Below, piece by piece: positions 36,243-45,281 of a stretch of DNA of 64,000 nt. Source of the stretch: Pseudogemmobacter faecipullorum. GTDB taxonomy: Bacteria > Pseudomonadota > Alphaproteobacteria > Rhodobacterales > Rhodobacteraceae. How positions within the stretch are numbered: position 1 is the first letter of the stretch; each line of letters begins with the position of its first letter. The stretch lies in assembly GCF_020539525.1 (NCBI RefSeq), contig NZ_JACDXX010000003.1, forward strand, positions 248,001 to 312,000, written 5' to 3'. The notes under the pieces were generated by a model, which saw nothing but the letters and a program-made list of their open reading frames with translations, was not told the DNA's origin and did not search any database. Position numbers and translations under genes: made by a program.

Positions 36243-36271
36243 TTGACGCCACCCGAACCCCCAGGTAGATA
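36243..36271 (+). promoter_or_regulatory. Promoter of the tRNA-Asp array
   Basis: TTGACG (36243-36248) and TAGATA (36266-36271) separated by exactly 17 bp; the first tRNA starts 38 bp later. Confidence 0.75.
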
Positions 36272-36308
36272 GCCCTCACACCGGCTGGATCGCCGGAAAA
36301 GATAAAGT

Positions 36309-36385
36309 GCGGTTGTAGCTCAGTTGGTTAGAGTACCGGCCTGTCACGCCGGGGGTCGCGGGTTCGAGCCCCGTCAACCGCGCCA
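36309..36385 (+). tRNA. tRNA-Asp (GTC), copy 1 of 3
   Basis: 77 nt with encoded CCA. The acceptor GCGGTTG pairs with CAACCGC, and the anticodon loop CTGTCAC gives GTC. Confidence 0.96.
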
Positions 36386-36422
36386 CTTATCTTTTCGATG
36401 ATCCTCTGGGAACAAATATTGC

Positions 36423-36499
36423 GCGGTTGTAGCTCAGTTGGTTAGAGTACCGGCCTGTCACGCCGGGGGTCGCGGGTTCGAGCCCCGTCAACCGCGCCA
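36423..36499 (+). tRNA. tRNA-Asp (GTC), copy 2 of 3
   Basis: Same 77-nt sequence as copy 1, after a 37-bp spacer. Confidence 0.96.
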
Positions 36500-36534
36500 T
36501 TTGTTTCCTGAAAACGCCTGTTGTGAAGTTTAGT

Positions 36535-36611
36535 GCGGTTGTAGCTCAGTTGGTTAGAGTACCGGCCTGTCACGCCGGGGGTCGCGGGTTCGAGCCCCGT
36601 CAACCGCGCCA
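36535..36611 (+). tRNA. tRNA-Asp (GTC), copy 3 of 3
   Basis: Same 77-nt sequence, after a 35-bp spacer unlike the first spacer. Confidence 0.96.
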
Positions 36612-36632
36612 TTTCACTGAAGGTGGCATACA

Positions 36633-36667
36633 AAAAGCCGCGACACCTTCGGGTTGTCGCGGCTTTT
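36633..36667 (+). terminator. Terminator of the tRNA-Asp array
   Basis: Perfect 13-bp stem AAAAGCCGCGACA with TGTCGCGGCTTTT, 22 bp after the last tRNA. Confidence 0.85.
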
Positions 36668-36737
36668 GTCTTTTCTGCTCCGGGACAGATCATGCGGTCT
36701 GAGGCGGCGTAAAAGGCAGGGGCCCTGAGCCACAGGC

Positions 36738-37184
36738 TCAGAGCGCCAGCCGGTAGCGGATATGACCATCGCTCTCGACATAGCTGTCATAAAGCGCGCG
36801 GGCCCGGGCATTCTTTGCATTGGTATGCCAGTAGAGGCGGTGCCAGCCCTTTGCTTTGGAGAGGCGGATCAGATCATCGATCAGGGCGCGGCCGATGCCC
36901 TGGCCCCGGACTGCGGCGCTGACACAGAGATCCTCCAGATAGCAGTCATCGCCCATGACCCAGGTCGAGGGGTGATGCATATGAATGGCAAAGCCCGCCA
37001 GCCTGCCGTCAAAATCTGCGATCCGGGCTTTGACCACGGAAGCGGGGTCGATCAGCCTTGCCCAGGTGGCAGCGGTCACTTCGGGGGCAAGATCCACCTC
37101 ATAAAAGGCGAGATATTCCTGCCAGACCTGGCCCCAGGCGGAAAAATCCGCCTGGGTCAGATCGCGGATGCTGATCCGGCTCAT
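36738..37184 (-). CDS. GNAT-family N-acetyltransferase
   Basis: 148 residues with acetyl-CoA-binding motif A, YLEDLCVSAAVRGQGIGRALIDDLIRLSKAKG, and motif B, WHTNAKNARARALYDSY. Closest in style to spermine/spermidine- or aminoglycoside-like GNATs of this size, but the acceptor is unknown. Its start overlaps the stop of the M20 peptidase gene (ATGA), so both are made from one message. Confidence 0.9.
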   Translation of the reverse strand: MSRISIRDLTQADFSAWGQVWQEYLAFYEVDLAPEVTAATWARLIDPASVVKARIADFDGRLAGFAIHMHHPSTWVMGDDCYLEDLCVSAAVRGQGIGRALIDDLIRLSKAKGWHRLYWHTNAKNARARALYDSYVESDGHIRYRLAL

Positions 37185-38578
37185 GCAATACGGTCCAGAA
37201 TCCGCGCCCAGGAGCGGATGCCCTTATGGAAGCTCTGCACATCGTATTTCTCATTCGGCGAATGGATCGCGTCATCATCATTGGCAAAACCGATCAGCAT
37301 CGCATCCATGCCGAGCACGGTCTTGAAGAAACCGGCAATCGGGATCGAGCCGCCCATGCCGACGATCACCGCCTCACGGTTCCATTCTTCCGAAAGCGCG
37401 ATGCGCGCCTGTTCGAATTCCGCGCGCGAGGTGTTCATCACCGCTGCAGGCGAGCCTTCGAGATTGCTGTCCCAGGTGACGCGGGCATCAATGGGCAGGC
37501 GGTCTTCGACATGTTTGCGCAGCTTCACCCGCAGATCATCGGGATCCATATCACCGACAAGGCGGCAGGTGATCTTGCAATGCGCCTCGGCCGGCAGCAC
37601 GGTTTTCGAGCCCGCGCCCTGATAGCCGCCCCAGAGGCCATTGATTTCCAGCGTCGGGCGGGCCCATTGCTGCTCGAGGCAGGAATAGCCCGCCTCGCCA
37701 TGCGATTTCGTGTAGCCGACCGAATTCAGATAGTCGGCCTCATCAAAGCCCGAAGCTTCCCACTGGCGCTTCAGCTCGGCCGGGACCTCATGCACCCCGT
37801 CATAGAAGCCCTCAACCGCGACGCGGCCGGTATCATCATGGAAGCTGGCGATGATTTTGGAAATCTCGCGCAGAGGGTTCAGCCCCGGGCCGCCGTAATG
37901 GCCGGAATGCAGGTCGATCTTCGGCCCGTGCAGGGTAAATTCATCCTTCAGCATGCCGCGCAGCTGACCGGCAATCGAAGGCACGCCTGGCGAGACCATC
38001 GAAGTGTCGCAGATCAGCGCGATATCCGAGGTCAGCTCGGCGGCATTTTCCTTCATGAAGGGGATCAGCGAGGGCGAGCCGCTTTCCTCTTCGCCTTCAA
38101 GGAAGAGGGTGATGCGGCAGGGCAGCTTGCCATTGACCTGGATCCAGGCGCGGCAGGCCTCGATAAAGGTCATCAGCTGGCCCTTGTCATCGGAGGCGCC
38201 ACGGCCACGGATCACATCGCCTCTGGCGGTTGATTCGATGGCCGGATCAAAGGGATCGCGATTCCACAGATGCAAAGGATCGACCGGCTGCACATCGTAA
38301 TGGCCATAGAACAGAATATGACGCTCGCCCTCGCCACCATGGGCGACGACCATCGGATGGCCGGGGGTGGGGCGGGATTCGGCTTTGAACCCGATCGAAT
38401 TCAGATCCGCGACCAGCCAGTCGGCGGCTTTGGCGCAATCGGCCTTCCAGGCGGGATCGGTCGAGATCGAGGGAATGCGGAGCAGGCCCATCAGCCGGTC
38501 AATGGCCTCTGGCAGATCTTTATCGATCCGGGCGAGAACCTCACTCATCTGATGGTTGCGCGATACTGCGGCGCTCAT
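37181..38578 (-). CDS. M20-family metallopeptidase (dipeptidase)
   Basis: 465 residues from ATG 38578, which has a CAGGAGAG ribosome site. Metal-binding motifs in order are FYGHYDVQP, RGASDDKGQ, FLEGEEESGS and a late His in the C-terminal half. Di-zinc exopeptidase acting on di- or tripeptides or acylated amino acids in the cytoplasm. A dimerisation domain (about 205-360) is inserted, as in carnosinase-like members. Coupled to the downstream GNAT gene. Confidence 0.9.
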   Translation of the reverse strand: MSAAVSRNHQMSEVLARIDKDLPEAIDRLMGLLRIPSISTDPAWKADCAKAADWLVADLNSIGFKAESRPTPGHPMVVAHGGEGERHILFYGHYDVQPVDPLHLWNRDPFDPAIESTARGDVIRGRGASDDKGQLMTFIEACRAWIQVNGKLPCRITLFLEGEEESGSPSLIPFMKENAAELTSDIALICDTSMVSPGVPSIAGQLRGMLKDEFTLHGPKIDLHSGHYGGPGLNPLREISKIIASFHDDTGRVAVEGFYDGVHEVPAELKRQWEASGFDEADYLNSVGYTKSHGEAGYSCLEQQWARPTLEINGLWGGYQGAGSKTVLPAEAHCKITCRLVGDMDPDDLRVKLRKHVEDRLPIDARVTWDSNLEGSPAAVMNTSRAEFEQARIALSEEWNREAVIVGMGGSIPIAGFFKTVLGMDAMLIGFANDDDAIHSPNEKYDVQSFHKGIRSWARILDRIA

Positions 38579-38768
38579 GGCACTCTCCTGACTGTGATGG
38601 TCCGGGCAGCCTATCAGGGGCAAAACCAACTCGCCAGAGCTGGCCGGATCGGTTATTTCGGGGCAGCAGGGCTGGCACTGAGCCGGGCCCTGCTGTGCCG
38701 TCCGCCGAAAAACCTCGCCAGAACCACCCGCCGGATTATCCCGCCGCACTGCCAGTTAAGGATCGCCG

Positions 38769-39170
38769 ATGATACGTCTTGCCGTTCTTCCCATTGCCAG
38801 CCTTGCGCTCGGCCTGATGCTTTTGCCCGCGCTCGCCGGCGATCAGGGCGATACCCGCCAGAATGGCACGGCAAAGGTGACGCTCTGGTCGCATGCTTTC
38901 CTCAGCGAGGATGAGCTGGCGATGCTGCGCATGGTGCAGACCAATGATCAGGCGCTGGCGATCTTCGTGCCCGATAACAAAGGTTTTGCCGCCATGGCGG
39001 TCTCGCCCGATGACGGCTTCCTGCGCGATGGCCAGCCGGTGGCCTCGGCGATTGCCATCGCTGGCCTGCCCGATGCGCAGACTGCCACGAAGAATGCTCT
39101 GGCCGCCTGCAACCAAAGTCGGAAGGGGAAAAAGCCCTGTGTACTGGTTCTTGCAGTGGAACCTGGCTGA
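38769..39170 (+). CDS. Secreted protein of unknown function upstream of hemA
   Basis: 133 residues: signal peptide MIRLAVLPIASLALGLMLLPALA, then a soluble domain (TAKVTLWSHAFLSEDELAML.., ALAIFVPDNKGFAAMAVSPDDGF) and two cysteines near the end (AACNQSRKGKKPCVLVL) that could form a disulfide. No family is recognised. It lies 129 bp upstream of hemA on the same strand with the FnrL box between them, so it is probably a separate unit. Good codon use and an AAGGA ribosome site support a real gene. Confidence 0.7.
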   Translation: MIRLAVLPIASLALGLMLLPALAGDQGDTRQNGTAKVTLWSHAFLSEDELAMLRMVQTNDQALAIFVPDNKGFAAMAVSPDDGFLRDGQPVASAIAIAGLPDAQTATKNALAACNQSRKGKKPCVLVLAVEPG

Positions 39171-39226
39171 AAAATCCGTTATCCGATAGGGGGGCGACAT
39201 TTCGTCCCCTGTTTTCGGTATGGCTC

Positions 39227-39240
39227 TTGACGCATATCAA
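39227..39240. promoter_or_regulatory. FNR/FnrL-type box upstream of hemA
   Basis: TTGAC-GCAT-ATCAA, one mismatch from the palindromic FNR consensus TTGAT-N4-ATCAA, 59 bp before the hemA start. FnrL is known to control hemA in Rhodobacter species; binding here is inferred. Confidence 0.7.
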
Positions 39241-39299
39241 GGCCAGCCAGAGCGGGCCGCTGCACAAGGCGGGCTGCATTAAGACGTGAGGACGGACCC

Positions 39300-40529
39300 A
39301 TGAATTACGAGGCTGCGCTCGACGCTTCGCTTGGCAGGCTGCATGAGGAGGGTCGCTACCGGACCTTTATCGACATCGAGCGCCGCAAGGGTCAGTTCCC
39401 GCATGCGATCTGGACCCGTCCCGATGGCAGCGAAAAAGAGATCACCGTCTGGTGCGGCAATGACTATCTGGGCATGGGCCAGCATCCCGAGGTTCTCAGG
39501 GCGATGCATGACGCGCTGGACGCCACCGGCGCCGGTTCGGGTGGTACGCGCAATATTTCGGGCACCACGATCTATCATAATGAGCTGGAAGCCGAGATTG
39601 CCGATCTGCATGGCAAAGAGAAGGCGCTGGTCTTCTCTTCGGCCTATATTGCCAATGATGCCACGCTTTCGACCCTGCGCGATATTTTCCCGGGGCTGAT
39701 CATCTATTCCGATGCGCTCAACCATGCCTCGATGATCGAGGGCATCCGGCGTGGCGGCGGCGCCAAACGGATCTTCCGGCATAATGATCTGGCGCATCTG
39801 CGCGAGCTGCTGGCGGCCGATGATCCGGCAGCACCGAAGCTGATCGCCTTTGAATCGATCTATTCGATGGATGCCGATGTCGCGCCGATCCGCGAGATCT
39901 GCGATCTGGCCGAAGAGTTTAACGCGCTGACCTATCTTGATGAGGTCCATGCCGTGGGCATGTATGGCGCGCGCGGTGCCGGGGTTGCCGAGCGCGATCA
40001 TCAGATGCACCGGATCGATATAGTCAATGCCACGCTCGGCAAGGCTTTCGGGGTTTTCGGCGGCTATATTGCTGCATCTGCGAAGATGGTGGATGCGGTC
40101 CGCTCCTATGCGCCCGGATTTATTTTCACCACATCGATTCCCCCTGTGGTTGCAGCAGGGGCGGCGGCAGCGATCCGTTTCCTGAAAGGCGAGGGCGGTC
40201 GTGCGCTGCGGGTGAAGCATCAGGAACAGGCGAAAGTGCTGAAACTGCGTCTGCGGGGACTTGGCCTGCCGATCATCGATCACGACACACATATTGTGCC
40301 TGTTCATGTCGGCAACCCCGTTCATTGTAAGATGCTCTCGGATATGCTGCTTGATCAGTTCGGGATTTATGTGCAGCCGATCAATTTCCCCACTGTGCCG
40401 CGCGGTACCGAGCGGCTGCGCTTCACACCCTCGCCGGTGCATGGTGCACAGGAAATTGATCACCTGGTAAAAGCTATGGACAGACTCTGGGGGCATTGTG
40501 CGCTGAATCGTGCCGAAGCCACTGCCTGA
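39300..40529 (+). CDS. hemA: 5-aminolevulinate synthase
   Basis: 409 residues, the length of Rhodobacter ALAS. PLP enzyme condensing glycine and succinyl-CoA, the first step of tetrapyrrole synthesis by the Shemin pathway. Visible features are [39 protein letters not shown], the PLP-lysine segment [15 protein letters not shown] (K248, same number as the R. capsulatus enzyme) and [10 protein letters not shown]. An FnrL-type box upstream suggests induction when oxygen falls. Rhodobacters often carry a second isozyme (hemT); this copy has the hemA context. Confidence 0.96.
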   Translation: MNYEAALDASLGRLHEEGRYRTFIDIERRKGQFPHAIWTRPDGSEKEITVWCGNDYLGMGQHPEVLRAMHDALDATGAGSGGTRNISGTTIYHNELEAEIADLHGKEKALVFSSAYIANDATLSTLRDIFPGLIIYSDALNHASMIEGIRRGGGAKRIFRHNDLAHLRELLAADDPAAPKLIAFESIYSMDADVAPIREICDLAEEFNALTYLDEVHAVGMYGARGAGVAERDHQMHRIDIVNATLGKAFGVFGGYIAASAKMVDAVRSYAPGFIFTTSIPPVVAAGAAAAIRFLKGEGGRALRVKHQEQAKVLKLRLRGLGLPIIDHDTHIVPVHVGNPVHCKMLSDMLLDQFGIYVQPINFPTVPRGTERLRFTPSPVHGAQEIDHLVKAMDRLWGHCALNRAEATA

Positions 40530-40647
40530 CCGATCCTGCAGGTGCAAAGTCCCTTGCCCTGTGTTAGCGTTACAGCAATACAAAACACCGTGAGTCGCGT
40601 TTTCTGCGCGAATCGGGCATAACAGGCGCCAGGGGGACGGGCATCGT

Positions 40648-41865
40648 ATGATCGGCTGGAGGTCAGAACCTCAGGCAGCGGAAGAGGAAAAGCCAAAGGG
40701 CTTTGATGATTTCGACCTTCGCCTGGGCGATCTCATGCGCGGTGAACGCGCTACACTCGGAAAATCGCTGCTGGATGTGCAGCGTGACCTGAAGATTAAA
40801 GCCACCTTTATAGCGGCAATCGAAAATGCTGATATTTCAGCCTTTGAGACGCCCGGCTTTGTCGCAGGCTATGTGCGCTCTTATGCGCGCTATCTGGGGA
40901 TGGATCCCGATCAGGCCTTTGCCCGTTTCTGCCGCGAGGCGAATTTCGCCCCGGCCCATGGCATGTCGACCCAGGCTGCTCCGGCGCGCACCGCCCAGAG
41001 CCGGGTGCGCAGCGAATTTGCCGAACCGCTGGCCAATCCCAATCTGGCTTTTGTGCCGCGTGGCGAATCCTGGCTGTCGCGGGTCGAACCCGGCGCGGTC
41101 GGCTCTCTCGCCGTGCTGGCGGTGCTGATCGGCGCGATTGGCTATGGTGGCTGGTCGATCCTGCAGGAGGTGCAGCGCGTGCAGCTGGCGCCGGTGGATG
41201 AGGCGCCCTCGGTGGTGGTCTCGCTCGACCCGCTGCAAAACAACAACCCGGTGCAGAGCGCCGGAGCAGGCGGCGATGCCAGCCAGCAGCTGGCCCAGGG
41301 CAATGCGGCTCCGGATGTGATGGACCGTCTCTATCGCCCCGAAGCGCTGGATGTGCCGGTCTTTATCTCGCGCAATGGCCCGATCGGCGCGATCAATCCC
41401 AAAAGCACCGGCACCCTTGCCGCCGCGACTGGTCTTGCCGCCGCCCCCGAGGCGGCCGAGCCCGAGATTCAGGTGACCGCTTCGGCCCCGGAAGGGGTGC
41501 AGATCCTGCCGGTGCGTCCGGCCTGGATGCGGGTCAGCGCGGCCGATGGCACGGTTCTGTTCGAGAAAATCCTCGACGCCTGCGAAAGCTATCAGGTCCC
41601 GGCGCTGGAAGATGTGGCCCAGCTGCGCACCGGCAATTCCGGAGCGGTCTATTTCGTAGTTGGCGGCAAGACCTATGGTCCGGCCGCGCCCGGTGCCAAT
41701 GTCGCCAGCAAGATCGCTCTCTCGCCCGAGGCAATTACCGGCAAATATGCCGAGGCTGATCTGTCGGGCGACCGCGATCTGGCCCGGATCATGACCGCTG
41801 ATGCCAGTGGCGCGACGCCTGATCTGGCGGCGGGCTGTGCGGCGACCAGACCCGCTCAACAGTGA
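40648..41865 (+). CDS. RodZ-like HTH membrane protein
   Basis: 405 residues. An Xre-type HTH (about 25-95: LRLGDLMRGERATLGKSLLDVQRDLKIKATFIAAIENADISAFETPGFVAGYVRSYARYLGMDP) is followed by a linker, one membrane helix (AVGSLAVLAVLIGAIGYGGWSILQ, about 150-173), and a periplasmic tail ending in a DUF4115-like domain (RPAWMRVSAADGTVLFEKILDACESYQVP). This is the RodZ layout, linking the MreB cytoskeleton to wall synthesis. It lies upstream of ispG, a rodZ-ispG neighbourhood that is common in proteobacteria. Confidence 0.85.
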   Translation: MIGWRSEPQAAEEEKPKGFDDFDLRLGDLMRGERATLGKSLLDVQRDLKIKATFIAAIENADISAFETPGFVAGYVRSYARYLGMDPDQAFARFCREANFAPAHGMSTQAAPARTAQSRVRSEFAEPLANPNLAFVPRGESWLSRVEPGAVGSLAVLAVLIGAIGYGGWSILQEVQRVQLAPVDEAPSVVVSLDPLQNNNPVQSAGAGGDASQQLAQGNAAPDVMDRLYRPEALDVPVFISRNGPIGAINPKSTGTLAAATGLAAAPEAAEPEIQVTASAPEGVQILPVRPAWMRVSAADGTVLFEKILDACESYQVPALEDVAQLRTGNSGAVYFVVGGKTYGPAAPGANVASKIALSPEAITGKYAEADLSGDRDLARIMTADASGATPDLAAGCAATRPAQQ

Positions 41866-41944
41866 CTGAGAGGCGGCCCCGCCGGTTGCCCTCAGGCGCC
41901 GGCAGGGCTAAAGACTTGCTCCGACAATATCCGGAGCATACGGC

Positions 41945-43087
41945 ATGAGTCTGAACCCGATCCGCCCCTGGCGTAACATCGAGCGCCGCCAAAGCCGTCA
42001 GATTATGGTCGGTAAAGTGCCGGTGGGGGGCGATGCGCCGATCACCGTCCAGACCATGACCAATACCCTGACCAGCGATATCCGTGGCACGCTCGATCAG
42101 GTGATCCGGGCCGCGGATGCCGGGGCAGATATCGTCCGGGTCTCGACCCCGGATCAGGAAAGCACCGCTGCCCTGCGCCAGATCGTGCGCGAATGCCCGG
42201 TGCCGCTGGTCGCCGATATCCATTTCCACTACAAGCGCGCGATTGAGGCCGCCGAGGCGGGCGCGGCCTGCCTGCGCATCAATCCCGGCAATATCGGCGA
42301 TGCAAAACGCGTGGCCGAGGTGGTCAGGGCGGCGAAGGATCACGGCTGTTCGATCCGCATCGGCGTCAATGCCGGCTCGCTGGAAAAGCATCTGCTGGAA
42401 AAATACGGCGAGCCTTGCCCCGATGCGATGGTGGAAAGCGGACTCGACCATATCAAACTGCTGCAGGATAATGATTTTCACGAGTTCAAAATCTCGGTGA
42501 AAGCCTCGGATGTCTTCCTGTCGGCGGCGGCCTATCAGCAGCTGGCGGCGATCACCGATGCGCCGATCCATCTTGGCATCACCGAGGCCGGCGGGCTGAC
42601 CTCGGGCACGGTGAAATCGGCGATCGGGCTTGGCTCGCTGCTCTGGTTCGGCATTGGCGATACCATCCGCGTCTCGCTCTCGGCCGATCCGGTCGAAGAG
42701 GTGAAGGTCGGCTATGAAATCCTGAAATCCCTCGGCCTGCGCACCCGCGGCGTGCAGATCATCTCCTGCCCGAGCTGCGCGCGGCAGGGCTTTGACGTGA
42801 TCAAAACCGTTGAGAAGCTGGAACAGCGGCTTGAGCATATCAAACAGCCGATGAGCCTGTCGATCATCGGCTGCGTGGTCAATGGGCCGGGCGAAGCGCT
42901 GATGACCGATCTTGGCTTTACCGGCGGCGGTGCGGGGTCAGGCATGATCTATATGGCGGGTAAGCAAAGCCATAAAATGTCGAATGAGCAGATGATCGAC
43001 CATATCGTCGAACTGGTTGAGGATCGGGCGGCAAAGCTCAGGGATGAAGAGGCGGCAGCCGAGGCTGCGCTTAATGTAAAATCTTAA
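41945..43087 (+). CDS. ispG: 4-hydroxy-3-methylbut-2-enyl-diphosphate synthase
   Basis: 380 residues. MEP-pathway enzyme that reduces MEcPP to HMBPP using a [4Fe-4S] cluster and flavodoxin. The TIM-barrel half begins [23 protein letters not shown]; the cluster ligands are Cys275 and Cys278 (SCPSC) and Cys310 ([11 protein letters not shown]). It is 79 bp after the RodZ-like gene and ends at a strong bidirectional terminator. Confidence 0.96.
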   Translation: MSLNPIRPWRNIERRQSRQIMVGKVPVGGDAPITVQTMTNTLTSDIRGTLDQVIRAADAGADIVRVSTPDQESTAALRQIVRECPVPLVADIHFHYKRAIEAAEAGAACLRINPGNIGDAKRVAEVVRAAKDHGCSIRIGVNAGSLEKHLLEKYGEPCPDAMVESGLDHIKLLQDNDFHEFKISVKASDVFLSAAAYQQLAAITDAPIHLGITEAGGLTSGTVKSAIGLGSLLWFGIGDTIRVSLSADPVEEVKVGYEILKSLGLRTRGVQIISCPSCARQGFDVIKTVEKLEQRLEHIKQPMSLSIIGCVVNGPGEALMTDLGFTGGGAGSGMIYMAGKQSHKMSNEQMIDHIVELVEDRAAKLRDEEAAAEAALNVKS

Positions 43088-43117
43088 GTTCGACGTGTAA
43101 CAAGCTGTTATAAAATA

Positions 43118-43154
43118 AAAAACCCGCAAGACCACCTGGTCCTGCGGGTTTTTT
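43118..43154. terminator. Bidirectional terminator between ispG and the DsbA-like gene
   Basis: AAAAAACCCGCA, an inner GACCA/TGGTC helix, TGCGGGTTTTTT. A and T runs on the two sides serve both convergent genes. Confidence 0.85.
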
Positions 43155-43170
43155 CTGCTGTCAGTGCGGA

Positions 43171-43920
43171 TCAGCCTTTACGGGCATCCGCCACCATCTG
43201 CCGCATCACATCAAGCGGCAGATAGCCGCGCAGCATGACATCGCCGAGCACGAAGCTGGGGGTGCCGTTCAGCTCCATCACCCCGGCGAGCGCGTAATTC
43301 TCATCGATCACCGCCTGCACCGCCGGATCGCCGGTTTTCGCCAGCACCACATTGGCATCATGGCCCAGATCGGTGGCGACGCGGCTCAGGGTTTCGGTGG
43401 TCATATCGCCGCGCAAAGCAAAGAGCGCATCATGCGCCGCCTTATAGGCATCGTCGCCGTAAAGCTGGCGGATGGCGATGGCGAATTTCGCGGCCAGCAC
43501 CGATTGCTCGCCCAGAACCGGGAATTCTTTCAGCACGAAACGGATATTGCCGTCGGATTTCACCAGCTCTTCGACCTCCTGGAAGGCCTTATGGCAATAG
43601 CCGCAGCGGTAATCCATGAATTCGACGAGGGTGATATCCCCCTCAAGATTGCCGCCGGCCCAGTCGCCGGGGCTGTTGAAAATGCGGTCTTTATTCGCGG
43701 CCAGCATCTCGATATCGCGGCTGGCAGCATCGCGCTCCTCGCGCAGCTGCAATTCGGTCATGGCTTCGACAATCACTTCGGGATTGCGCAGCAGATAATC
43801 CCTGACCGCCGCGTCAAATGCGACACGCTCGGCATCGTTCATTGCGGTAAGCCCCTCGGCCTGTACCGGCGCCAGTGAGCTGACCGACAGAATGGCGGCG
43901 AGAGAGAGGGCGAGACGCAT
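43171..43920 (-). CDS. DsbA-family thiol-disulfide oxidoreductase
   Basis: 249 residues from ATG 43920. Signal peptide MRLALSLAAILSVSSLAPVQA, a helical N-terminal segment (FDAAVRDYLLRNPEVIVEAMTEL), then a thioredoxin fold with active site CGYC in FMDYRCGYCHKAFQE and a cis-Pro loop in LNGTPSFVLGD. Of the periplasmic ScsC/BcfH-like DsbA group, whose N-terminal helix mediates oligomerisation. It could be an oxidase or isomerase. Confidence 0.9.
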   Translation of the reverse strand: MRLALSLAAILSVSSLAPVQAEGLTAMNDAERVAFDAAVRDYLLRNPEVIVEAMTELQLREERDAASRDIEMLAANKDRIFNSPGDWAGGNLEGDITLVEFMDYRCGYCHKAFQEVEELVKSDGNIRFVLKEFPVLGEQSVLAAKFAIAIRQLYGDDAYKAAHDALFALRGDMTTETLSRVATDLGHDANVVLAKTGDPAVQAVIDENYALAGVMELNGTPSFVLGDVMLRGYLPLDVMRQMVADARKG

Positions 43921-44006
43921 CAGAGATCCTTCCGGCTTGACCTGGGAGCAGCCCGGGGGCACGAAAGCACCGGGCGCAAAACTGGGCGCAGATTAAGGGG
44001 TTATGA

Positions 44007-45161
44007 ATGGGCAGATCAAGTGAGGCCTCCCGTCGCGGCGATGTTGATGCCTTCATTGTGATGGATGTGATGGAGCGCGCCCGGGCGCTGGAGGCTGCGG
44101 GTCGCTCGATCATTCATATGGAGGTGGGCCAGCCCGGCACTCCCGCCCCGAAAACCGCGCGTGCAGCCCTGGCCGCCGCGCTGGATCAGCCGCTTGGCTA
44201 TACTGTGGCGCTTGGCCTGCCCGAACTGCGTGCCGGGATCGCAAAGCTTTATAAAGACTGGTACGGCGTCGATCTGGATCCGGCCCGGGTGGTGGTGACA
44301 CCGGGCTCTTCGGGCGCCTTCCTGCTGGCCTTTACCGCGCTGTTTGAGGCGGGCGAGAGGGTGGGGCTGGGCGAGCCGGGCTATCCGAGCTACCGCCAGA
44401 TCCTGCGCGCGCTCTCGCTCGAGCCGGTGGGTATTCCCGCGAGCCTGGAAAACCGGCTGCAGCCGGTGGCGGCCGATCTGGAAGGCAAGGGGCTTGACGG
44501 TCTGATCGTGGCCTCGCCGGGCAATCCTTCGGGCACGATGCTCAATCACGAGGCGCTTTCGTCGCTGATCGGCTGGGCGGAAAAAGCGGGCGTGCCCTTC
44601 ATCTCGGATGAGATCTATCACGGGCTGCATTATGGCGACCGCGCGGTCTCGGCGCTGGAAATTTCGCAAAATGCCTGGGTGATCAACAGCTTCTCGAAAT
44701 ATTTCTCGATGACCGGCTGGCGCATCGGCTGGATGGTGGTGCCCGAGGATCAGATACGCCGGGTCGAGCGGCTGGCGCAGAATATGTTCATCTGCCCGCC
44801 CCATGCCAGCCAGATTGCCGCGCTGGCGGCGCTGGACTCTATCGACGAGATGGAGGCGAACCGCGCGGTCTATGCCGAAAACCGCCGGCTGATGACCGAG
44901 GGGCTGCGCGAGGCGGGCTTTCGCAATTTCGCCCCGCCGGACGGCGCTTTCTACATCTATGCCGATGTCTCGGATCTGACCAGGGACAGCCTCGCCTTTG
45001 CCGGGGAAATCCTTGAACAGGCCGGGGTGGCGGTGACGCCCGGGCTTGATTTCGATCCGCTTCGCGGCGGGCAGACCCTGCGCTTTTCCTATGCCCGCGC
45101 CACCGCTGATATTATCGAGGGGCTGCGGCGGCTGAAGGCCTTTATGGCGGCGCGCGGCTGA
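44007..45161 (+). CDS. Class I/II PLP aminotransferase
   Basis: 384 residues with fold-type I features: HMEVGQPGTPAP, YTVALGLPELR, VTPGSSGAFLLAFTALFE, ASPGNPSGTM, SDEIYHGLHY, the PLP lysine in INSFSKYFSMTGWRIGW, and the C-terminal arginine in LRFSYARA. The amino donor cannot be told from sequence; aspartate/alanine/aromatic types are all possible. ATG at 44007 lies 86 bp from the divergent DsbA-like gene. Confidence 0.9.
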   Translation: MGRSSEASRRGDVDAFIVMDVMERARALEAAGRSIIHMEVGQPGTPAPKTARAALAAALDQPLGYTVALGLPELRAGIAKLYKDWYGVDLDPARVVVTPGSSGAFLLAFTALFEAGERVGLGEPGYPSYRQILRALSLEPVGIPASLENRLQPVAADLEGKGLDGLIVASPGNPSGTMLNHEALSSLIGWAEKAGVPFISDEIYHGLHYGDRAVSALEISQNAWVINSFSKYFSMTGWRIGWMVVPEDQIRRVERLAQNMFICPPHASQIAALAALDSIDEMEANRAVYAENRRLMTEGLREAGFRNFAPPDGAFYIYADVSDLTRDSLAFAGEILEQAGVAVTPGLDFDPLRGGQTLRFSYARATADIIEGLRRLKAFMAARG

Positions 45162-45281
45162 TCGGGCGACGCATGGACTTGCCCGGGCTTTTTGCGGATA
45201 ATCGGTAAAAAGCCCGGACAGACGGGGCCGGACAGACGGTAAAAGACCGGACCAAAGGGACCAGGGCGCAGCACGAGGGCA

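Noticed and set aside
36309-36611. Three spaced identical 77-bp repeats resembling a repeat array
   Set aside because: They are tandem tRNA-Asp genes with full cloverleaf structure, not CRISPR or satellite repeats.
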